This document shows positions 57,405-64,000 of a DNA stretch of 64,000 bases, piece after piece. The stretch is from Pyxidicoccus trucidator (GTDB lineage: Bacteria > Myxococcota > Myxococcia > Myxococcales > Myxococcaceae). Made by a program: the position numbers and the translations under genes. The stretch spans positions 49,123-113,122 of the forward strand of contig NZ_JAAIXZ010000031.1 of assembly GCF_010894435.1 (NCBI RefSeq), given 5' to 3'. The notes below the pieces were generated by a model that saw only the letters and a list, made by a program, of their open reading frames with translations, was not told the origin of the DNA and ran no database searches. Position 1 is the first letter of the stretch; every line of letters begins with the position of its first letter.

Positions 57405-57575
57405 GCGTCATCACCTCGTCCCACCACCGTACACCGCCCCATGCGGTCGTCGTCCCCGTACTCGCGGTGAGGATGATTCCGGCCCCGGAAATCGGATAGA
57501 TGTGGGGGGTGGTGGCCCGTGCACCTTCCGCCTCGCGGCGGAAACCCACGGGCCACGGGAGGAGGGGGATTCACC

Positions 57576-59804
57576 GTGGTGCTTTCATCCTGCTGGAGCC
57601 TGTCGTCCTCGCGGTGGCTGCTGGCCGCCGCGCTGCTCGTGACCGCTACCGCCTGCACGCGGGAGCCGGCCGCGCCGCCGCCCGCGCCGCCCGCTTCTCC
57701 GAGCGTGGCCGTGGAGGAGGACCCGCCGTTCCCCGAGGAGGCACTGCCCCCGCCCGAGGCCTCCGCCGCGGCCCCGGCCGAGCCCGTGCGTCCGCCGGAG
57801 CCTCCCTTCACCGGAGACCTCAAGGAGCTGCGCAAGCGCGGCACGCTGCGCGTCCTCATCGAGGGTGCCGAGGAGGACTTCCTCCCCCGCGAGGGCATGC
57901 CCAAGGCGCAGGACCGGGCCCTGCTGGAGCGCTTCGCGGAGAAGCATGGCATGGCGGTGGAGTTCCTCGCCGTCCAGAGCTTCGACAAGCTCATTCCCCT
58001 GCTGCGCGAGGGGCGCGGAGACCTCATCGCCGCGGACCTCACGGTGACGCCCGAGCGCGCGAAGGAGATTGCCTTCACCCGGCCGCTGGCCCGCGTCAGC
58101 GAGGTGCTCGTGGGCAAGCGCGGCGCCCAGGGTCTGCCCCGGAAGCTGGAGGAGCTGGCCGGCCGCACCGTCCATGTTCGCGCCAGCTCCACCTTCGCGG
58201 CGTCGCTGCAGGCGCTGGCGAAGGACAAGGCCCCCGGCCTCGTCATCGAGCCCGCGCCCGAGACGGTCGACCCGGAGGAGCTCGCGTGGCAGGTGTCTCG
58301 CGGTGAGCGCCCGCTGACGGTGGTGGACAGCCACCTGCTCGCGGCCATCGAGACGTACAACCCCGACGTGCAGGGGCTGTTCCCCATCGCCGAGGGACGT
58401 CAGCTGGCCTGGGCCGTGCGCCTGGAGAACCCCGCGCTGCGCGCCGCGCTGGACGCCTTCCTCGTGGAGCGCGCCCTCACCGAGCACCGTGAGCGGCTCG
58501 TCACGGCGGACCTGGATGGCATCCGCAAGCGCGGCGTGCTCCGAGTCCTCACGCGCAACAGCCCCGTCACGTACTTCCTCCACCGGGGCGAGCAGGCCGG
58601 CTTTGACTACCAGATGGCGAAGCTCGCCGCGGAGGCGCTCAAGGTGCGGCTGGAGGTGGTGGTGCCGCCCACGTACGACCAGCTCATCTCCTGGCTGAAG
58701 GAGGGACGTGGGGACGTCATCGCCGCCGCGCTCACCGCCACCGAGGAGCGCGCGAAGGTGGTGGCCTTCAGCAAGCCCTACCTCTACGTGGACGAGGTGC
58801 TCGTGCAGCGCGCGGGGACTCCGAAGCCCGCGTCCCTCGAGGAGCTGAAGGGCAAGGCCATCCACCTGCGCAAGTCGTCCAGCCACTTCGCTCCGCTGAG
58901 CGCGCTGGCGGCGCAGCATGGCTTCGTCCTCGTCGAGGAGCCCGAGGAGATGGACACCGAGACGCTCATCGACCGGGTGGCGCGCGGAGAGATTCCCTAC
59001 ACGGTGACGGACAGCCACATCCTCGCCGCGGAGCGGGTGTACCGCGACGACGTGGAGGCAGCCCTCACGGTGCCCGGCGTGGGCACGCCGGCGGGGAAGG
59101 ACGGCCACTACGGCATCGCCTTCGCCGTGCGCCAGGAGAACCCGAAGCTGCGCGCCTTCCTCGACGGCTTCGTGCAGAAGACCTACCGCGGCGTGGACTA
59201 CAACATGGCCCGCCGCCGCTACTTCGAGGGCCGCCGGAGCGAGGCGCCCGCGACGATGGAGGCCGGCGCGCTCGAGGGGGCCATCTCTCCCTATGACACG
59301 CTGGTGCAGTCGTACTCGGCGCGCTACGGCCTGGACTGGCGGCTGATGGTGGCGCAGATGTTCCAGGAGAGCCGCTTCGACCCGAAGGCACGCAGCTGGG
59401 TGGGCGCGCAGGGGCTCTTCCAGGTGATGCCCGGCACCGGCAAGGAGCTGGGCTTCCGCAAGCTGGAGGACCCGGACGAGGGTATTCACGCCGGTGTGAA
59501 GTACATGCACCAGCTCATCGGGCGGATTGCTCCGGAGATTCCCTTCAAGCAGCGGCTGCGCTTCGCGCTCGCCTCCTACAACGCGGGGCTGGGCCACGTG
59601 CTCGACGCGCGCCGCCTGGCCCAGGAGCAGGGGTTGGACCCCAACCGCTGGTTCGGCAACGTGGAGAAGACCATGCTCCTGCTGGAGAAGCCGAAGTACT
59701 ACCGGCGCGCCCGCCATGGGTACTGCCGGGGATCCGAGCCGGTGAAGTACGTGTCGGAGATCCAGACGCGGTACGGCAACTACACGGCCATCGTGCAGCG
59801 CTGA
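57576..59804 (+). CDS. Lipoprotein with two solute-binding modules and a lytic transglycosylase domain (MltF-like)
   Basis: Exported protein of 742 residues. The signal ends TATAC, a likely lipobox. A Pro/Ala linker is followed by two tandem SBP_bac_3 modules (about 85-310 and 320-545; both start KRGTLRVL / KRGVLRVLT and end with AFAVRQENPKLRAFLDGF-type strands), then an SLT lytic transglycosylase domain (about 565-740): catalytic Glu in MVAQMFQESRFDPKA, GAQGLFQVMPGTGKELGF, FALASYNAGLGH. E. coli MltF has one SBP module plus SLT; here it is doubled. The SBP modules may sense peptidoglycan fragments or regulate cleavage. GTG 57576 is the start. Confidence 0.88.
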   Translation: MVLSSCWSLSSSRWLLAAALLVTATACTREPAAPPPAPPASPSVAVEEDPPFPEEALPPPEASAAAPAEPVRPPEPPFTGDLKELRKRGTLRVLIEGAEEDFLPREGMPKAQDRALLERFAEKHGMAVEFLAVQSFDKLIPLLREGRGDLIAADLTVTPERAKEIAFTRPLARVSEVLVGKRGAQGLPRKLEELAGRTVHVRASSTFAASLQALAKDKAPGLVIEPAPETVDPEELAWQVSRGERPLTVVDSHLLAAIETYNPDVQGLFPIAEGRQLAWAVRLENPALRAALDAFLVERALTEHRERLVTADLDGIRKRGVLRVLTRNSPVTYFLHRGEQAGFDYQMAKLAAEALKVRLEVVVPPTYDQLISWLKEGRGDVIAAALTATEERAKVVAFSKPYLYVDEVLVQRAGTPKPASLEELKGKAIHLRKSSSHFAPLSALAAQHGFVLVEEPEEMDTETLIDRVARGEIPYTVTDSHILAAERVYRDDVEAALTVPGVGTPAGKDGHYGIAFAVRQENPKLRAFLDGFVQKTYRGVDYNMARRRYFEGRRSEAPATMEAGALEGAISPYDTLVQSYSARYGLDWRLMVAQMFQESRFDPKARSWVGAQGLFQVMPGTGKELGFRKLEDPDEGIHAGVKYMHQLIGRIAPEIPFKQRLRFALASYNAGLGHVLDARRLAQEQGLDPNRWFGNVEKTMLLLEKPKYYRRARHGYCRGSEPVKYVSEIQTRYGNYTAIVQR

Positions 59805-59957
59805 GTCCGTCCCGTCTCGGACGACCACCTGCCATGGGCGCCCCTTTGTGGAAGGGCTCCAGCTGGAGTGGGTGGCAGTGACTCGGCGGTGAGATGACCT
59901 GTGGTTCGTGGACGCAATCGAGCACTCAGGGTGCCGAAGCGTCCGCGAACCGTAGGA

Positions 59958-62447
59958 TCAGGGCAGCTCCGGGAAGTGGATGACGCGCCCACCCGGCCCC
60001 ACGGCCCAGATGCTGGCCGGGGTGACCAGCGCGATGTCCCGGAGCTCGCCCGCAGGCGAAGCCGTGTGCAGGGTCAGCCACTGGTTGCTCGGGGGGCCCG
60101 TGAATCGACGGATGACGCCCACTGCATCCGTGACGTAGACCGACGAGCGGTCCGGCGCGCAGACCCCGGTGAAGGCAACGACCGCTGGAGGCGTCACGGC
60201 CGACCAGCCTGTTCCGCCCTGCCAGACCACCACGTTATTGCCTTCTCCCACCGCATACGCGAGCGCCGACGACACCATCCACACACTCCGGATGCTGGTT
60301 TGAGGCGACCCGGGCACCGTCATGTTGCTCGTATCCGCGCCCCCGGTATAGGTCTCGATCCTCGGCGACCGATTCCCCACGTCCTCCTGACCTCCGATGA
60401 GCAGTCGCGTGCCGTCGACGCCATGGACGTCCCTGTAGATGGTGCTGTTGTCATCCACCAGCACAGGCGCACTGCCCGACGTCCAGGAGTGCAGTTGGCC
60501 ACTCTCATTCACCACGTAGAGCAGCGTACCGCTCCCTTCGAAGCCGATGATGCCCGTGGCGTTGCTGGCGTCCGTCAGCGGGCGCGACTGGGTGCAGGTC
60601 GTGCCGTCATGCTGGGCCACCCGGCCTCCACTGCCCGCCAGGAATACGCTCCCATCGCTGTGCACCCAGGCGGCATTCCAGGCGGTCGTCCCGCAGGCCC
60701 CGTCGAAGCTCGTGAATGTCCCGCTCGCGCTGCTACGACGCGCCAGCGCACCTCCCGCACCGGCAATCCACACCGGGTAGCCAGTGGTGCTGTCCTTGTT
60801 GATCGCCACCGTGTTCCAGTCACGTCCGGTGACCGCCGTGTCCGTCAGCTCCCGCCAGCCGGCCCCCATGCAGACGGTCCCGTCGTCTGCCGTGCTGTTG
60901 CAATCGTTGTCGCGCTGATCACAGACCTCGGTGCCATTGCCCTTGTTATGCCGGTCCGTGTCATTGCAGTCCGTGTTGCGGGGCGCCGTATTGAGGGGAA
61001 CAGGCTGGCTGGGACAGACCACCTGCGCGGTGGCGGTGATGGCACCGTCCCCATCACCGTCCGCATCGGTGTAGTAGTTCGTCGCGGCGGGCGCGTTACA
61101 GGTAGTGGCGGACTGCGCCAGGTTGCACACGTAGACGCCGGTACACGGGGCGCCACAGGTCGCGCCCTTCCGCGTCGCGCCACTGGTGAAGGGCTCGTCC
61201 ACGCCGCCAACGCAGTTGTCATCGACGTCGTTGCACAACTCCGTGACACCGGGGCTCACCGCGCTCGCGTCGTCGTTGCAGTCGAAGGTGGCGGTCGGCG
61301 CCACGTAGCCCGCGGGCCTCGTGCAGCCGAGCACCGGGGCCGCCTGGACTCCGAAATTGTCCCCGTCCGCGTCCCGGTGCCACGTCTTGTTGAAGCCCTC
61401 ATCCACGCCGCCAGCGCAGTTGTCGTCGATGTCGTTGCACGTCTCCTGAGCACCGGGGTTCACGGCGCTCACGCCGTCATCACAGTCCCCGCCGCTCGCC
61501 GCGTACCCATCCGGTTGATTGCACTTCTGCCGCGAGTCCGACGTCCTGCCGAAGCCGTCATCGTCCACATCCCGGTAGTACGTGCTCACCGACAGCCCCT
61601 CGTCGGCAGAGCCGTCGCAGTCGTTGTCCTTGTCGTCGCACGTCTCGGACAGCCCGGGCCTGCGCGCGGCGTCGGTGTCATCGCAGTCATTGCTGGAGAC
61701 AACATGGTGCTGCGGCGCGGAGCAGGCCCTGACCACCGTTCCCGCCCCCACCCCGTCCCGGTCCGCATCCAGGTAGAAGTCGGACAGTTGCAAGCCGTTG
61801 TCGACGCCGCCGGCACAGTCGTTGTCGATCCCGTCGCACAACTCGGACCTTCCTGGCGCTCTCTCGGTGGTCGTGTCGTCGCAGTCGCCGGCCAGGGCCA
61901 CATGCTGGGCTGGCACCGCGCACCCCAGCACCGCCGCGCCCGCGCCGTAGCCGTCTCCATCCCCGTCCCGGTAGAAGCGTCGCTGCGTGATGGTTGCGTC
62001 GTTGTCGGCGCAGTCGGTGCCGCCACCCGCCGTGAGCACGAAGCCGTCGTCGTCTGCGTCCACTGCGCTCAGCGTGAAGGCCACCGTCTGCACGCCCTCT
62101 CCGCCCAGCGTCACGGTCCGCGTGTCACTCGCCACCACGGGTCCGGTACATGACTGCTCGTGCGCCGTGGAGATGATTTCCAGCGTCCGGCCCCAGTCGG
62201 CACCTCGCAGGATTTCGGTGTCGATTCTTCTTTGCGAAGGTGCGCGAGCCAGCACGTCGAAGCGGGTGATGCTTGACTTGTCGGGAGCCTCCTTGTCCCG
62301 AGCGAGCACCGTGATGCACCCAGCCCTGAAGTTGAAGGAAACCTCCGCCTGGACGGAGCGCTCGCTGAGAAGCTCTTCCAGCCTTGGCACGGAGCAGGCG
62401 CCAAGCACCAGCATTGCCCCCAGGATCAACGGCCGCATGTGCCTCAT
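59958..62447 (-). CDS. Secreted MopE-repeat lipoprotein
   Basis: Exported protein of 829 residues with a lipobox (LVLGAC) near residue 18. Residues about 145-440 hold repeated calcium/metal-binding MopE-type units: DGDGDGYGAG, CDDTTTERAPGRSELCDGIDNDCAGGVD, then DADRDGVGAG..., DVDDDGFGRT..., DADGDNFGVQ..., each with acidic loops and the closing C-D-x-x-D-D/N-C motif. The C-terminal half (from about 525) has Gly/Trp-containing repeats (WIAGAGGALARR; VFLAGSGGRVAQ; VYVTDAVGVIRRF; WAVGPGGRVIHF) suggesting a beta-propeller. Possibly a surface adhesion or metal-handling protein; not established. ATG 62447 with GAGG upstream is chosen over the GTG one codon earlier. Confidence 0.78.
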   Translation of the reverse strand: MRHMRPLILGAMLVLGACSVPRLEELLSERSVQAEVSFNFRAGCITVLARDKEAPDKSSITRFDVLARAPSQRRIDTEILRGADWGRTLEIISTAHEQSCTGPVVASDTRTVTLGGEGVQTVAFTLSAVDADDDGFVLTAGGGTDCADNDATITQRRFYRDGDGDGYGAGAAVLGCAVPAQHVALAGDCDDTTTERAPGRSELCDGIDNDCAGGVDNGLQLSDFYLDADRDGVGAGTVVRACSAPQHHVVSSNDCDDTDAARRPGLSETCDDKDNDCDGSADEGLSVSTYYRDVDDDGFGRTSDSRQKCNQPDGYAASGGDCDDGVSAVNPGAQETCNDIDDNCAGGVDEGFNKTWHRDADGDNFGVQAAPVLGCTRPAGYVAPTATFDCNDDASAVSPGVTELCNDVDDNCVGGVDEPFTSGATRKGATCGAPCTGVYVCNLAQSATTCNAPAATNYYTDADGDGDGAITATAQVVCPSQPVPLNTAPRNTDCNDTDRHNKGNGTEVCDQRDNDCNSTADDGTVCMGAGWRELTDTAVTGRDWNTVAINKDSTTGYPVWIAGAGGALARRSSASGTFTSFDGACGTTAWNAAWVHSDGSVFLAGSGGRVAQHDGTTCTQSRPLTDASNATGIIGFEGSGTLLYVVNESGQLHSWTSGSAPVLVDDNSTIYRDVHGVDGTRLLIGGQEDVGNRSPRIETYTGGADTSNMTVPGSPQTSIRSVWMVSSALAYAVGEGNNVVVWQGGTGWSAVTPPAVVAFTGVCAPDRSSVYVTDAVGVIRRFTGPPSNQWLTLHTASPAGELRDIALVTPASIWAVGPGGRVIHFPELP

Positions 62448-62668
62448 CACGCACCTCTTCCGTGAGCATCTTCAGCTCGCTGCTCGCTCGCCATACCATC
62501 GCCGTACCCACGGCGGCGACCTGCGCTATATCGAAGAAGACAATGGATGGTCTCGCGCGATACGCCGCATTCCCGTCGAGCCGGGCCTGCCCAAGGGCGT
62601 AAGGCCTCGGGCCTGAGCAGCCAGGCGGTAGACACAGCTTCGATGCGAGGGTTGTCCAAGGAGCGCAC

Positions 62669-63847
62669 ATGCCGGACCCCACGGCCTCAACCTCAGATTC
62701 TGCTCCAAGACACGTCCTCATCGCCGGTGCCGGCATCGGCGGCCTCACCCTGGCCTGCGCGCTCCGTCGCGCGGGCCTCACCGCCACCGTCTTCGAGCGC
62801 GCGGACGCGCTCAAGTGGGTGGGCGCCGGCATCATCGTCCAGATGAATGCCGCCGTGGCCCTGCGCCGCATCGGCCTGTGCGACGCGGTGGCCGCGGCCG
62901 GCGCCAGCCCCACCGACAGCGCCATCCTCCGCCCCTCGGGCGCGCCCATCACCCGGCTCCCCATCCAGAAGCTCCAGCAGGAACTGGGCGCCCCCATGAC
63001 CTGCATCCACAGGGCCCGGCTCCAGGCCGTGCTGCTGGAGCACGCGGGAGAGGCGCACGTCAGGCTCGGACGCGCGGTGACGGGATTCAAGGATGACGGC
63101 CAGGGCATCACCGTGACGCTGTCCGACGGGAGCACCGTGACGGGAGACGTGTTGGTGGGCGCGGACGGGCTGCGCTCGGCGGTGCGGAGCGGGCTGCTCG
63201 GTGACGCGCCCCTGCGCTACTCCGGCTACACCAGCTGGCGCGGAATCTCTCCCGAGGTCCCCAGCGTCCGGCCGGGCCACGTCTCGGAGACGTGGGGACC
63301 CGGCGCGCGCTTCGGCGTCGTGCCCATCGGCTCGGGGCAGGTGTACTGGTACGCCACGCTCAACGCGCCGCCCGGGGGACGGGACGCTCCCGGGGAGACG
63401 CGTGTCCGGCTCAAGGCCATCTTCGGGCACTGGCATGCCCCCATCGCGGACCTGCTCGCCGCCACGCCGGAGGACGCCATCGTCCGCACCGACATCCACG
63501 ACAGGCCGCCGGTGGCGCGCTGGAGCAAGGGCAGGGTGACGCTGCTGGGCGACGCCGCGCACCCCATGACGCCCAACCTGGGCCAGGGCGGATGCCAGGC
63601 CATCGAGGACGCCGTGGTGCTGGCGGAGTGTCTGGCCCGAGGCGACGCGGTGGACGCGTCCCTCACCGCGTACGAGTCGCGCCGCCGCGAGCGCGCGAAT
63701 CAAATCGTGGACCGCTCATGGCGGCTGGGAAAGCTGGCCCAGTTGGAGAGCCCCACCGGCCGCTTCCTGCGGGATTCGCTCTTCCGCCTCGTCCCCTCGG
63801 GGCTCGCGGCGAAGGGCATGAGGGACCTGGTGCGCTCCGCCGCGTGA
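62669..63847 (+). CDS. FAD-dependent monooxygenase
   Basis: Class A flavin monooxygenase (PHBH-fold) of 392 residues. The FAD site GAGIGGLTLACALRRAG (20-36) is followed by the DG motif GDVLVGADGLRSAVR (about 154-168) and the second FAD motif LLGDAAHPMTPNLGQGGCQAIEDAVVLAE (about 291-319). Similar to salicylate- or zeaxanthin-epoxidase-like hydroxylases; the substrate is unknown. ATG 62669 is the start. No partner reductase or pathway genes are visible in the remaining 150 bases of the window. Confidence 0.9.
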   Translation: MPDPTASTSDSAPRHVLIAGAGIGGLTLACALRRAGLTATVFERADALKWVGAGIIVQMNAAVALRRIGLCDAVAAAGASPTDSAILRPSGAPITRLPIQKLQQELGAPMTCIHRARLQAVLLEHAGEAHVRLGRAVTGFKDDGQGITVTLSDGSTVTGDVLVGADGLRSAVRSGLLGDAPLRYSGYTSWRGISPEVPSVRPGHVSETWGPGARFGVVPIGSGQVYWYATLNAPPGGRDAPGETRVRLKAIFGHWHAPIADLLAATPEDAIVRTDIHDRPPVARWSKGRVTLLGDAAHPMTPNLGQGGCQAIEDAVVLAECLARGDAVDASLTAYESRRRERANQIVDRSWRLGKLAQLESPTGRFLRDSLFRLVPSGLAAKGMRDLVRSAA

Positions 63848-64000
63848 GCGGAGCGCACAGGCTCAGGGCCTCAGACTCGACTTTCGCCCTTTTGGGCCGG
63901 GAGGCCCAAGCAGGGGGGCGAGGGTAGAAAGGGCTGAGGGTAGGAAAAGAGCGGCCATCGAGGCCAGCTGAGAGAGGTGTCCGGCAAGACACGCCTCCTC
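63848..64000. other. Right-end non-coding stretch with a small hairpin
   Basis: No gene is supported here. TTGGGCC-GGGA-GGCCCAA (63892-63909) forms a seven-base perfect stem with a stable tetraloop and may end the monooxygenase transcript. The minus-strand frame reading through the region is Pro/Arg-rich and looks like a shadow. Confidence 0.35.

Noticed and set aside
59901..62153. A plus-strand frame of 750 codons opposite the MopE-repeat gene
   Set aside because: An antisense shadow: repeated V-V-A-x-G and D-x-V-A-x-L strings are the reverse of the acidic repeats.

Overview
The window is about 70% GC with tightly packed genes of very high third-position GC, and it carries gliding-motility genes found only in myxobacteria. 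It most likely comes from the chromosome of a Myxococcus/Corallococcus-type member of the Myxococcaceae. It is probably not M. xanthus itself: as I recall, M. xanthus keeps its glt genes in two separate clusters, whereas here gltBAC-type and gltDEFGH-type genes are contiguous.

Layout. 1-8.2 kb (minus strand): a cut-off OPT peptide transporter; an RpoH-type heat-shock sigma factor with a near-perfect sigma-54 promoter in front; a translationally coupled moxR / DUF58 / TgpA-type transglutaminase operon; a STAS protein; a lytic transglycosylase. 8.4-11.8 kb (plus): a 52-residue membrane protein coupled to a zinc-ribbon protein, a HupE/UreJ-like membrane protein, a small helical protein and a coiled-coil protein. 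11.9-12.6 kb: ribosomal protein L3 (rplC) standing alone. 13.0-25.4 kb (plus): the Agl/Glt gliding machinery, with three outer-membrane beta-barrels, three TPR proteins (GltC, GltD, GltE), GltF and the FHA/TonB-C inner-membrane protein GltG. 25.4-26.5 kb (minus): an ethylene-forming enzyme (EFE) homologue whose catalytic residues align number for number with the Pseudomonas syringae enzyme; this is the most striking gene in the window.

26.8-41 kb is mostly housekeeping: typA, an alpha/beta hydrolase coupled to a PocR-type sigma-54 activator, a zinc-type CDF exporter, rsmD, coaD, an aminotransferase, a PEGA lipoprotein, a Pro/Ala-rich exported protein and carB. 41-64 kb is accessory: an Old Yellow Enzyme, a second HupE-like protein, a large secreted DNRLRE/PHP-like lipoprotein, a carboxypeptidase-regulatory/PDZ protein, a fatty-acid desaturase, a TonB-family protein, a ferritin-like protein, peptide deformylase, a putative PD-(D/E)XK lipoprotein toxin with a DUF3396 immunity partner, a Cys-rich secreted protein, an MBL hydrolase, an HD hydrolase, a double-SBP lytic transglycosylase, a MopE-repeat lipoprotein and an FAD monooxygenase.

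How they fit: the glt block would build the periplasmic and outer-membrane parts of the gliding complex (the AglRQS motor, GltI, GltJ and GltK are not here). GltG and the 50.4-kb TonB-like protein are inner-membrane/periplasm linkers. The rpoH-like gene, the PocR activator and the STAS protein are the visible regulators. No tRNA, rRNA, CRISPR array, insertion sequence or prophage gene was recognised.
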